The notes under the pieces were generated by a model. The model was not told the DNA's origin. It was given only the letters and a program-made list of their open reading frames with translations, and did not search any database. Position numbers and translations under genes: made by a program. From the NCBI RefSeq assembly GCF_019649055.1, contig NW_026570487.1, positions 17,869 through 81,868 on the forward strand: a stretch of 64,000 nucleotides of DNA, given 5' to 3'. Positions 11,892 through 23,247 of this stretch are shown one piece after another; the first letter of the stretch is position 1, and every line of letters starts with the position of its first letter. The DNA comes from Paramacrobiotus metropolitanus. Its lineage: Eukaryota; Tardigrada; Eutardigrada; Parachela; Macrobiotidae.

Positions 11892-14295
11892 ATGGCCCCA
11901 CGAGTTTTCCCGTGGAACAGCGTGAACGTGTTGGGCGATGACGGTCTCTTTCGTTATGGACGAGTGGTGGATGTGGCGGAGCAGGGTCTGTATATCGACT
12001 TCCTCTGAGACAATCGCCGACATGAGTTCACGCCGTTTGAGCGGATTTGTCACAATTATGACAACCGATATTTGGACCGAAACGGTATGGCCCGGATGAG
12101 TCCCATACCTAAACTACCCGCAGAAGTCCTAATGCGTGAGAGTGTCTCCGGTGCGTGGACGTGGTTCCCCGCGGAATTGGCCATTCGGGCCAGCGAAATC
12201 AGGGACTCCAGTTACAGTGTGGTCATCATCAACCGCGGGAAACCGGAGGAATATGCGGATGTTATTCCCATGATACGTATTCGCTGGAAGACGTCATCCA
12301 CTGATCGGCGGACTCTGTTTGGATACGAGTATCGCGAACACAGTGTAAATTCGTTCAACCGCGTGGAGAAAGGGACATTCGTCAAGGGAAGTATTACGCT
12401 GTCGGACGGGTATCCCCCGGGATTGGTTACGGCAGCGCTGCAACAACAGAAGCGACAAGTGATTTCCAGTTTCATATTCACTGGGCAAGCTGTAGGCGTG
12501 GAGATTGTGGACGGCTGTGTGGTGTACATTCTTCGCCGATCTGATGCTGGTGCGGAACCCGACAATACTCTGTTGAATTGGGAACTGGTAAGGAAGATAA
12601 GAGACTGTATATTACATGTGTGCATGTGTGCCAGTACTTCGATGTATCTTAAAACCCGAACATCTTGAGTACACTCGTACGGTTTTAACTTCAATCACAG
12701 TCCCTCCTTCAGAATTTTTGTTTAAAGATCCTGCTTCTGTGAAAAATTAGCTCTTCCGACTCACATGGTTGTGTGGCGCAGTCACCAAACAGTCCTGATT
12801 ATGGAAAATTATTATTTGTAGAGTTTTGTGCACTAAATAAATTGGAACTCGTGTGTGATCGGAGTTGTTATCCGTGTACTAACAATGTTCGTTCTTTGAG
12901 CCACACCGAGGAACCTAACGTTGAATGAGATTTTCTTTAGGAAAATCTTCACAGGCTCTACGCTGCGTTGATTGATTCCATTTCACGAATGCGAGAGCAA
13001 TTAGAACAGCTATCAGGACTGAGTGAAGTTGCTGTGTTGCCGCTGGAATTGTGGACGGAAGTCTTCTCGTATCTGGACACTGGGACGCAGACTAAACTGC
13101 GCTCTGTGTGTCCAACATGGAACGCCCTCCTGGATTCAAAGTGTTTGAGAGCGAATCTTGTTCTTGATAGCAGCTCGGCATTTGCCAATTCAGATCATAA
13201 GTGTAGGCCAATGTATCTTCTGATCGCAGCTCTCTTCAAGTTTTCCTGTTCCGCGCACTACATTGCTGTAGTTGATAATCCCCGATGGCCGTGGATAGGT
13301 GACGTGGGTGCCTCGGAAGTGTTCCACGTTATTAACTTCATTGCACGGCGCAGTAGCGCCACTGTACTGACGGCTGTTTTCTTGGTTGGACTGCATTTCT
13401 GTCTGCTGAGAAGCCGGTATAACGAACACCGGACGCTTCATTCGTCTCTTGCTGGTCACGCCGGAAGCACTCTCCGGAAGCGCGGTATGATATGTCGCGG
13501 TCTTCCATGTGACAACGTCCATATTGCAAACTGCACTATCGCTTTGGAATGCCTGGAGTTCAGCAATCGCAATGGACGCGATCGCTTTTCGCTTTCTGCC
13601 AAGATTCTCGTGCATGAGCAACACGTCACTGGCGATTTTGCCAGCGCACTGTGGAGTGCCTTGGAAGCGGGATTGTCAGCCCCACGCCCCATGGAGCTGC
13701 ATCGCTTGGCTAAATGGTTATCACTGCACGCACACGGCGTGCAAACTTTGCATGCTCGAAGATGTGTGACCTTTGTCTGCAAGTTAAGTTTGCACGGACC
13801 AGGCATGTGTACGAACTTATTTTTTTCACTATGCTACTCAGGGTAATCCATTTTCGAGTTACTAATGCCTTATGAAACTCTGAAGCGTTACTTGCTACAC
13901 AAAACGCGTGTAACTCAGGTAACTCTTTAACACACATGTACTGTATGTTACAACGTAGCGTAGCGCGGTATAACTTGAGACTTTGTTTTATCAATACAAG
14001 AACAGCGTAACTCGCCTGCACCCTGTAACGCTTTGCTCCAACGGTGTGTAACTCTCCATATTATAATCTGCTGATGTCTGTAACGGGCACCAAACGCAGT
14101 AACGAAAAGCTTTGCGATATCACGGTATTCTTGTTGCAGACGCTGTGTGCGACGCAGACGGCGGATCCGCGTTCAGCGCTGCATTACCGCGGGAAGGAGT
14201 GGTGTGAGGACGGTTTGAAGGGTTTGAAGGTACAGAAGCTATCGCGTGTGGCGCAGCATTTCCTCATCCAGCTGATGGGTGCCTTGCCAACTTAG
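11892..14295 (+). pseudogene. A-subfamily Agenet/F-box gene at 11.9 kb, one UGA and a damaged donor
   Basis: Exons are 11892-12587 (232 codons), 12941-13783 and 14140-14295 (52 codons). Exon 1 starts MAPRVFPWNSVNVLGDDGLF and continues through both barrels and the KH0-like part. Exon 2 begins ENLHRLYAALIDSI and has the F-box LPLELWTEVFSYLDT. Exon 3 has ADPRSALHYRGKEWCEDG. Two lesions are visible. Codon 12006-12008 is TGA where paralogues have Cys (FLCPNRRREF). The exon-2 donor reads AAG|TTAAGT instead of AAG|GTA. The reading frame is otherwise open over the whole length, so inactivation is recent or, less likely, the UGA is tolerated. It is the only A copy on the plus strand in the left third of the window. 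Confidence 0.8.
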
Positions 14296-15410
14296 CTGTT
14301 CCTGGTCTCGCAGAAGCACGCAGAAGTGCGGTTTGTTTCACGACAAATATTGGACCCCTGCACTAATAGAGTTTGTCCTTTTGCAGCGCTTCTTGACACC
14401 ATTTCCGTTGTTTTGTTTTGTGAAGTGTTTCCATTATTTCTATATAATTTGATGCGGAAGTAGATATTACCCTTTGGTACACATTTTATCGGTTGCTAAT
14501 TTTTTAATAATGCTCTTAAGCTCCGTGTGCAGCCTGTTAGTGTCAGCAGGACTCAAAGACATATAATTAAAGGGATAGTGTTCGCATTAATCCTAGGTTA
14601 GTAAAAAAATTATGAAAAGGAATTGTGAAATCGATGTCGCTTTATATACCTCAATTTCATTCAACACTATACTTTTAACGCTGACACGATCTGTTGCAAG
14701 TGTTGATCGCAGTCCTATGTAGTTGATATAACCGCCAAAATGACTTTGTAAACGCAGTTTTCTTCCATCTAACAGCTAACTTCTGCCCTCCTAGTTTTGA
14801 AATTCCAGATCTACAGCTTATTCTGCGAAAAATTAAATACCAGGTAATTACTCAGTAGCGGTTGGGAATTTTCGAGTTAGTGACAGCACTGTCAGGTACA
14901 GGTTAAAGCATTAAGTAAAGTTTAGGGCGATGATGAAACATACTGCGTTTGTGTCTGTTACACTTTTCTTCGCACGATGCATTATGCTAGCGTGGTCAAA
15001 ATTTAAAGATGGTCAAGCAAGTTTCGTTACTGTTATTCGTTTTGTTTGCAAAATGATTGCATAACCCTAGTATTTCGGTCATAAAGTTGACGCGCGTCGA
15101 TTACCGTGTCAATTTTGCTTTGATGATTTTTATATTACAATTATCGATGAATTTCTTATAAAAGACCACGATGAATTTCTTATAAAAGCTAAGCGTCAGT
15201 TTAAGGGAAAAGACCACTGAATAGCGTCTACATGCAGAAAATAGCAGCGTTCGCAAGGAAAGTCGGCAGTGTAGCATACCGGAAAAGGATTACAATAAAA
15301 GCCATTGAAGTGAATCAAATAAGACAGAAACCAGTAAACTGAACAAATTTAATAAAATCCCCCGAGAGCAGTTCAAAGCGTCGCCAGACAAACTGAGGGA
15401 ACGTGTCGAA
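14296..15410. other. Intergenic, no gene recognised
   Basis: AT-rich. A 23-bp unit (CGATGAATTTCTTATAAAAG plus ACC) is repeated in tandem at about 15144-15188. No reading frame resembles the local families. Confidence 0.5.
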
Positions 15411-17317
15411 CTACAGGGATTCGAAATGTTCAGGCCCCAAACACAATCTGCCATCCGTCTTACTCGTCCACGTATGCAGATTAACGAGCAGATGCCGAGT
15501 AATGCGTGACAGCTTCGCCCACTGCAGATCTTCCAGCCCGCCGCCGTCCACGCTCCACTTCTTCCCGCGGTAATGCGAGGACGGACGCGGATCAGCCGAC
15601 TGCGCCGCACAAAGCATCTGCAGGAGAACTTCCCAGGTCAAAGTTTCCCAAATTCATAAAAGAATGAATGGTGATTAGTACTGATTACTGCTGTTCACCT
15701 TGTAGACGGCCATCGTCGTTATGGGATCTTCAGTTGCAGAGGCTTTCAACCGCTGCTGGTCACTCTGTTGTTCCGGAAGTGCCGCCTCTAGTGCATCCCA
15801 AAATGCGCAGTCGAAACCATCGTCAAGTTGCAGTTGCGCGGTGGCGATGCTGATCTCGACATAAATCTTGAACTGAGCTTTGTTCCCAACATACCACCAC
15901 GTGTTCGCCAGATCAACTTGGCAGTTCGTCAAATGGATGGTGCTGCATGGTAGATCGCGGCATGCCGCAGTGAACTCCAGACTGCTGTCATCGGATCTCG
16001 TGTCCACTGGTGGACCAGGAAGAAACCAGTTGAGGCCAATTTCGTCATCGTCAAACGGCACTAAGCTGCGGCCTATCAGATTACCAAGGGCAACACCGCA
16101 CAAATGAATGGCACGCAATCGGATTCCGGTTTGCTGGGCAGCCAAGAAACGGATCAGGTCGAATACTTCCTTCGCGTAGTGCATGCTCCACCAACCATTA
16201 ACCCCGAGGTATGTTATGACGACGCGTTGCGTGCCGGGGCATAAGAATTTATACACAGTCGCCAAGCAGAGAAAATTATCCGATTCCCATGTGAAGTTGC
16301 TGCTGTTGCTTTCGTTGCAGATCACTATTGTGGAACGCAGTGCTGACGCATCCAGGATCCGGTCCCACGTGACGCACACGGCGCGCAGCTTCGTCTGCGC
16401 CACGGTGTCCAGGTTGGAAAAGACCTCTTGCCACAATTCCGTCGGTAGGGCTAGCTGTCCCAAACCGCCATCGATGGGCGGAACCGCTTTGGCAGGGAAA
16501 CCTTTGGCAATGCTGCGTACTTTCTCAATGAACTCGTCAATGAGCCACTAAAAACCGTAGAATACATGAGAGCGATGTAGGGGAATTGAGGATAAAAGTC
16601 TTTCCATTACGAGTTTACACTGTACCGTAGAAAAAGTCCATACAACTACAAGCAGAATATTTGCCGTGGAAAAACCGACTTCCTTCTTACCGGGCCTCTG
16701 TCTTTATCCCCGATCTGGCAAATATATTCTAAATGGCCATCCACTATGTCCACAACAAAAACTGGTGTAAAGAGAGACAGCTGACCATTCAGCCGCTTGA
16801 TGAGCGCCTGCCTGGGCTTTGCCAGTGGAGAGCGAACAAAATTCTTCGCCCACTTCCACACTGCGCCTGATAAAGCTGCCGGGAGGGATTTCTTTGTTCT
16901 GTACGACGTTGCCGTGGACATCTTCAGCTAGGCGAAAGCGCTGTACGGGGACGATGTCGGTGTGGTGCACACCCATCTCCTGCCAATGAACAATGGCCGC
17001 TCCGCACAGAGGGTTGCGTTTTGCTGCCCAGTGGATTTCCCCCGGCATCCAAATCCATGGACCCACGGGCGTTTCTGGCATCAGAATCTCCCCCGAGATG
17101 ACTATCCGTTCAGCGATATAAAACTGGCCCAGATCGTATAAGGTCGGAGGACGCGGAAAAAGATGGAGCCGAACGGCGTAAGTTCACGTCGCCGATTTGG
17201 ACAGAACAGATCAACAAAGAGGCCATCTTCTGCTATGTCCACTACGCGTCCGTAGCGCATCCGCTGATCAGTGCCCAGAACATTCACAGTGGTATCAAGC
17301 TTTTCGTAGAATCCCAT
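15411..17317 (-). pseudogene. B-subfamily Agenet/F-box gene copy 2, two frameshifts in exon 1
   Basis: Exon 1 is 17317-16691 (627 nt), exon 2 is 16547-15699 (283 codons, acceptor TTTTTAG, donor AAG|GTGAAC) and exon 3 is 15617-15411 (69 codons). Exon 1 starts MGFYEKLDTTVNVLG and has barrel 1 (RMRYGRVVDIAEDGLFVDLF), barrel 2 (VGPWIWMPGEI) and the KH0-like end. Exon 2 has the F-box LPTELWQEVFSNLDTVAQTK with VCVTWDRIL. Exon 3 has ADPRPSSHYRGKKWSVDGGG. Exon 1 has a one-base deletion near 17150 (TTCCGCG for TTCCCGCG) and a compensating one-base insertion near 16820, so the frame is wrong over about 110 codons in between. Exons 2 and 3 are intact. It is the best reference for the B subfamily. Confidence 0.82.
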
Positions 17318-18589
17318 AGTTGACGGGACTATGCAAAAAATGCAAAGCGTAGTTCAGCTGGGGATGGACATAACGGACTACAGTGCACCAAAAAGTATTC
17401 GTACAGACCTGCAATGTAAAGTGACAAGCGAAATGATTATGGAAAGCAAAAAGAAATTCTGATTTAAAAGAGAGGCATGCTATATGTGTGTCGTGAAATC
17501 TTTCTTCATCAGTGCACCAAAAAACAATCGTACAGACCTGCAATAAACAAATGCGAGGCTAAATGACCACTTCGATGGATGCTACTACTATGGAGAAGCT
17601 GAATGACTACTTCAATGCAAAACGAACTCTAATTCAAACAATCGCATGCAGCACGCTGTGAGTTTATCGTGTGTGATCACAATCGTGAATACTTCTTCAT
17701 CGCTAGTCTGTAACGAAAGCTCACGGAACGGTTATCACGTGAGTTATCCTCTCTCTCGTTTCTCTCATCATTCATGCAGCCGTTTAACCGGATATAGTCG
17801 TAAATTCGGCTAATTTGTCAAAGTAATTTTGCTCACTGTTCGTTATTGTTTCCAGTTGCAAAATATGCTCCTTTTCAGTTTATTTAAATTTCTCTGTTCT
17901 GCTTTCATCTACTTGCGAGTGACCTGACTAGTGTACCAGATTGCTGCGGAGATTTCACCGGTTTTGGCAGATTTCAGGGGAAACCCACCGAGGTCTGCAT
18001 TATACCGTACGTACAATTTGTACGTAGCACTGCAATTTGTTCGGTTCTACTGCGCGCACTCGGCGCTATTGTGCACGACTGATGTTTCCTGTTAATGAGT
18101 TTCGTCGCTGCTTCGTAGGGTCCCCGGTTCGTTAAGATGAGTTATATGTAACTGACCTTTGATCGTGTTAAAATTCGAATCTTTCCACATTAGACCTCAG
18201 TCAGAGCTTCAAGCATCAGCTACGTTTTTAAAATTTATTAAAGCAGTATCAAAGCTTTCACCGACCACAGTCCACAGGAAATGCCAACACGATAGTGACG
18301 AAACCTTTCCTTGTAGAATGATTATATACATTTCTGAGTCTCTGGTGATATCATACTAATATGTATTTAGTCCGAACTTCAGAAGGTGTGTCGCCGTCCT
18401 GGAGCTGGTTAATTACTACCGCCAACTTTTGATGCGGATACTAAATCTGCAGTTAATAGGGTATTATTGTTCAGTGATTATAGTAAGAATTGCTGAACCG
18501 CTCTTTACAACTTAAGTACTTACAAGTACAACTGACCACTATTCAGTGCTATCGACTGGTCACGGAACAGAATCGTGTAAAGCCTAATA
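17318..18589. other. Intergenic; B-type 5' flank, partly duplicated
   Basis: The first 480 bp repeat the conserved B 5' flank. ATTCGTACAGACCTGCAAT occurs twice here (about 17396 and 17526) with intervening sequence, a local duplication. The rest has no recognisable feature. Confidence 0.45.
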
Positions 18590-18633
18590 GGCTACCCGAA
18601 AATCCAGTTTACTGAACAAAAGGGACGGTAGCC
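18590..18633. repeat. Short hairpin repeat GGCTACC...GGTAGCC, copy 2
   Basis: This 44-bp segment has perfectly complementary 7-bp ends around CAGTTTACTGAACAAAAGGG. It is a paralogue of 11016-11058. The terminal GGCTACC also begins the right inverted end of the 13.2-kb element (reverse complement of 33460-33466). Confidence 0.55.
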
Positions 18634-18642
18634 ATTAACCAG

Positions 18643-18915
18643 AATGGCCTAGACTCCAATTCTGACTCTGATTCTGACTACTCAAAGTCTGACTGTGACC
18701 GCTCAAAGTCTGACTCTGAAGGTTTCTTAGGTTTCTTAATAGGTTTCTTAGGTTTCTTAGGTTTTTTAGTTTTCTTAGGTTTCTTAGGTTTCTTAAATTA
18801 TTCTTTCGTTAGTCAGTCAGAGTCAGAGTTTAGACAGTCAGAGTCAGACTTTGAGTAGTCAGAGTCAGAGTTTGAGCGGTCAGAGTCTGAGTCAGAGCTT
18901 GAGCGCGGGCCATTT
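18643..18915. mobile_element. Foldback hairpin with GACTCTGA arms and TTTCTTAGG core
   Basis: The left arm is built of TCTGACT units (18659-18718) and the right arm of the complementary AGTCAGA units (18809-18895). Between them is an array of TTTCTTAGG units (18720-18795). The outermost ends read AATGGCC and GGCCATT. The structure is that of a foldback-type or miniature inverted-repeat element; no coding capacity. It sits just upstream of serpin copy 2. Confidence 0.55.
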
Positions 18916-20235
18916 TGAAGCAGTAAAAGTTTTTCGATATGTGATATTAAAGACTCTTGAAACTGATCTTTTGCTTAATTCACGGTACTGCTTCATTCCA
19001 GAACGAGAATCAGGCAAATAGATGGATAATAGGTACCGTTTAGACTTTTGTGTGACTGCCTATAATAGCTTATGTGGGCAGCGATCGTGCGGAGGAAATT
19101 CGCTGTGGTCTCCGATCTGTGCGGAGTTCGCCGTTCTCATGGGTTATGTTGGTGCAAAAGGAGAGACTCGCCCACAAATGGCGGATTTACTGGGATTAGG
19201 CAAAGACTACACTGTGGACGATTTTTGTGCTTTGCTGACCGAGATGAAAAGGAATGCGGATCAAAACCAAGCGCCCCCGAATTGTATTTTTCCAGATTTT
19301 CTTAATGATTTACTTCTATCAATAATTTACTTCTGTTCGTATTTTGAGAACCTTTCATGCTTTTACAGCTCCTGTTCAAAACTGCAGACTACTCCTAACC
19401 ACAGCAGAATTTATTGAAGAAGATTATCCTCCCAACGCCGATTACACCGACACTCTCCGCACATTATTTAACACCGTATGCCAACCTGTTCGCTTCCGCA
19501 CCGCACCCTCTGAAGCTGTTCAACGCATCAATGAATTTGTGGAGAATCACACATCCGGAACTATTCGCGATACACTGGCTCTTTCCGACATAGACAAAGA
19601 TACCGCATTCATACTGATTAGTTCGGTGTACTTTGAAGCGGAATGAGATCATCGATTTTTTGAGGAGCACACGGTGAAGAAACCTTTCACCCTGACCGAT
19701 GGCGGCCAGGTGATGGTGGATACCATGCATGTGTTGACGCGGTGTGGGTATTACGAGAGTAAGGAACTGGGAGGAGCGCGCTTTCTGCAGTTGTGGTACG
19801 GTGACGAACACTCCAGCGCGTGTTTCATTCTCCCGGGAAAGAATGCCTTTTCAGCCACGTGGACACCTGGTTCAGCGCTGTCGGACCTGCAGAGAGCCTT
19901 GACGCCCTCATTGTTGCAAAGAGCTCTGGATTCTCTCCAGCCAATCTCTTACGGAACCATACAATTACCAAAGTTTTGCATTGAACACAACATCGACCTG
20001 GATAGCACACTGCAGAATCTGGGTATGCGGTCAGCTTTTTCGGAAAGAGCGGACTTCTCCGGGATATCGTCGCGTTCCCTCTGCATTGACAAGATTAAAC
20101 AGAAGGTGTATATCGGTAAGCAGAAATCGGCAAACGAGAACTTTCCCCAGCCCTGTAAAATCATTGCGATTCCAGCTTGGTCGGTAAGCTCACAACGCCC
20201 GCCCCAATGGCGCCGTTGCATAAGTTCGAACTCGT

Positions 20236-20244
20236 CATTTTTAT
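20236..20244. repeat. Left 9-bp target-site duplication CATTTTTAT
   Basis: The same nonamer follows the right end of the insertion at 33467-33475. Serpin copy 1 has a single CATTTTTAT (reverse complement near 9110-9118), continuous with GTTCGAACTCGT on one side and AAAG-TCGTCCT on the other. That is the unoccupied site. Confidence 0.88.
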
Positions 20245-20365
20245 CGCGTCCGATCACTTCGGCCGCGCTACATTTCGGCCGCACAGGTTCACTTCGGCCA
20301 GCGTTCATTTCGGCCGTGGCTCACTTCGGCCAACACTCAATTCGGCCAACGCTCATTTCGGCAAC
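20245..20365 (+). repeat. Left terminal array of TTCGGCC units
   Basis: Six exact TTCGGCC cores and at least one degenerate one recur about every 16-20 bp, mostly preceded by TCA or CTCA. They run inverted relative to the array at 33353-33466. Confidence 0.85.
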
Positions 20366-20387
20366 TGGATGTTTCGACCATCACAGG

Positions 20388-20620
20388 TTTTCTTGGGTTT
20401 CCAACGTTTTCTAGGTTTTCCTATGTTTCCTTATGTTTTCTTAGGTTATTTAGGTTTGTTAGGGTTTCTTAGGTTTCTTAGGTTTATTTAGGTTTTTTGA
20501 GTTTCTTTCCTTTAGGTTTTTTGAGTTCTTTCCTTTCTTAGGTTTTCTTAGGTTTCTTAGGTCGTCTTAGGTTTTCTTAGATTTTCTTTTGTTTTCATAG
20601 GTATTCTCAGGTTATCCTTA
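20388..20620 (+). repeat. TTTCTTAGG-type simple repeat
   Basis: This is a degenerate array of 9-11-bp units of the type TTTCTTAGG / TTTTCTTAGG, directly internal to the left terminal array. The same unit occurs at 18720-18795, 37615-37680 and, reversed, at 37730-37950 and 39345-39720. Confidence 0.7.
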
Positions 20621-20639
20621 CTTAGGTGATTCAGGATAC

Positions 20640-23247
20640 GAAGGTTTTTTCTAATTTTTATGTTTACCCAAGTGTCGTACCGTGAAGTTTTCAGTACCCT
20701 CCCGTGACGACAGACTTCGTGAGATTCTGTCATCCGCCTTATAGAGAGTGAGCATGAGTTGGGACAAAACTTAACGTATGTATGGTAATATGAGCAATGG
20801 TGTGCGAAGTTAAGTGGTAATTAACCAGTTTGTGGGCTGTAAGCATTGGGCTTGCAAGCATGGAGGGTAAGTGCGTGTAACTTCATGTGTGTACTTCAGC
20901 TGAAAAACAATAAATAATAATTGGAAATAACTTTCCAATTTTCCTGCTCCAGTTAATGGCTCACTTCTTAATTATCCAATGTCCATTTGGTTAATCAGCT
21001 AACTACAGTAATTAAAAATCTCACCGCGATAAAGCTTTCCGCAATATCATCCAGTCCGTTACTGATCCGACCGAGAAATAATCTCCTTGAAAACTGCAAA
21101 ATCCTTGTACCGGCGGTCCACAATATGCATAAATTAACCATTACAAATGCGTCTAATTTCGGTTCAGAAGTTCTGCGTCCTTTTTCTACTGGCTGAATTT
21201 CTTGTTATGCTCCAACGGAAATCTGTGAGATCAGTGGGATCAGTGGGATCTCGTTACTTTTGTTAGCATTTATAAGTGTTCTCATTTGAACGATTACGAA
21301 ACAGATGCGCTATTTAACGAAATAAGTCCCGTATAATTATAGGAATTCTGATCTCTTGTCAGTTCGGATCGGCAATACGGTATTGCCGATCCGACTGAGA
21401 AAAGATCAATTCCTCGATGACGCCTGATATTGTTCCCATCGCAATCTCATATGGGAGATTCCGGTGGACACTCCGCGTTTGTAGTTTTGTTGCTGTTGAC
21501 TATTTGTTAATTGTTTCCGAACTCAACATTTTCCGCGAAATGATTCACTTGGTCCCCGTCTGCCAAGTTCAGATTAGCAGCTTGCCGGGGTGGCATTCAC
21601 ATAAAACCGCAGAAGCGCCCATAGATCGCCCGCGCGCGCAGGGAATTGGATACCAGATGCGCTCGATCGGCAGTGGTCAAATCGCTGCCTTGCGCGAGCA
21701 AGATCAAAACCTGGGAGTTTTGTTACATAGTTTTGTTACATAGTTTGACATATATTATTTTAAGATTGAGATTGATTCTGATGAAGAAAACAATTCTGCA
21801 TCAAGCAATTAGCAGAACTGCAATTATTAAAGAAAATTCCGCGAATTTTCTCAGACAGTTAAAGAAGAAAATTTGATAAATATGAAACAAACTAAACCAA
21901 CTTTGACAAATACTATAACTTGAATTACCTAATTAAATTCCAAGTACTCTTTACTGCTGGTGTCGAGAACTTTAAAGATGCGTGTCGAGTTTTCGTTTTT
22001 TACAGTGTTTGGTCAACGTATCGTTTTGTGGCTTTAAGACTTTCATGCAAATAGTTAAACTTTAAGTTGTCGAAAAAATTTGCAGAATTATGCCGAATTC
22101 GTTCTTGGTGTTACTACTGACAACCTGTGCATTGTTTGATTCGAGTTTCCTTCTGTAAATCGTATTGCATTTCCAATAAATTAATGAATCTTGCGAATGC
22201 ATAAATGCACAATTTCAACGCATACATGCTAAATCATTTCGTGATTTCTCTGCTTGCGCCATGCATTACGCACAATTTAATTTTGCTTAGATACTTGCGG
22301 TTGCAAACTGCAGTGTATTATCCTGCGACGTCCAATACCTAAAACGAACCAAACATTTGCTTATCAGAAATTTGATTTTGAGATTTCGACGGGTGTAATT
22401 TAGCTTAGCTACAAATAAGGCTTTCTTGATCTACGTAGTGCAGTCAACATAAATACCAAAGGGCAGCAATAACAAAATCTAGTAACGATATGCAAGTTGC
22501 GGGTGTGCGTACAACATATTACCGCGTGTATGCTGAACAGCAATTTTGACTGCAGTCCGTACATCAAGTGCTAGCGCCCTACCAACTCATTCAAGATGCT
22601 CGGTACAAGCAGTGCCGGATTTTATTGATTTCTTGTACATTGTTTGAATAATTTTATATAAGTGTGACAGGAAATCAATATAAAAATCTGAACAGATTTG
22701 AGGTTAGTTCAGAGATGAGTGGAAACTACAGGTTGCGTTTGAAATTAGAGGCAGACCGTTGGATGCTAAGCTGCAGTTGTATGTATGAATATTGTTTCGA
22801 TAATTTCTTGCTTATTAGCTTATTTTATAAATCGTATGCTATTTAACAACGTGATGGTATTACGATTTCTCACACAATCCAGTTTGCGGTTTTCTGCTTG
22901 CGCTTTTCTATATATTTTTGACTTTATTCAGAATATGAAAATTTCCACTGTCATTGCACGTACCTGCCTTATATAACCCATAACTGTGCTAGCAATCTAG
23001 TGCACTACTGCTATTGCATATTGGTTATTATTATAGATATAGATCAGATGTCTATTAGCAGCAGTGACCTTAAAGTTGCAAAAGCTACTGATAATTACGG
23101 AACTTGAAAATTAGGTATTTGAACGAATTATAAAACAAGAAAAAGGCCTGAGAGCAAATTCTCGGAAACTTAGAAAGATTGCTTACATATGTTTTTTTTT
23201 GCAAAAGAAACCACCTAGTTTCGAAAACACTAAATTTTTGGTTGCAC
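20640..23247. other. Non-coding interior of the 13.2-kb element
   Basis: AT-rich with no recognisable gene. A 31-bp hairpin with 15-bp perfect arms lies at 21364-21394 (TCGGATCGGCAATAC and its complement). An open frame at about 21417-21743 has no motif and is not supported. Confidence 0.45.

Noticed and set aside
12072-12668. Separate short gene starting at 12072
   Set aside because: The frame is continuous with the family exon 1 starting at 11892; the interruption is a single TGA.
20388-20620. Possible telomeric array (TTAGG-like)
   Set aside because: The unit is 9-11 bp and degenerate, interstitial and repeated at several loci; not a canonical TTAGG or TTAGGG array.
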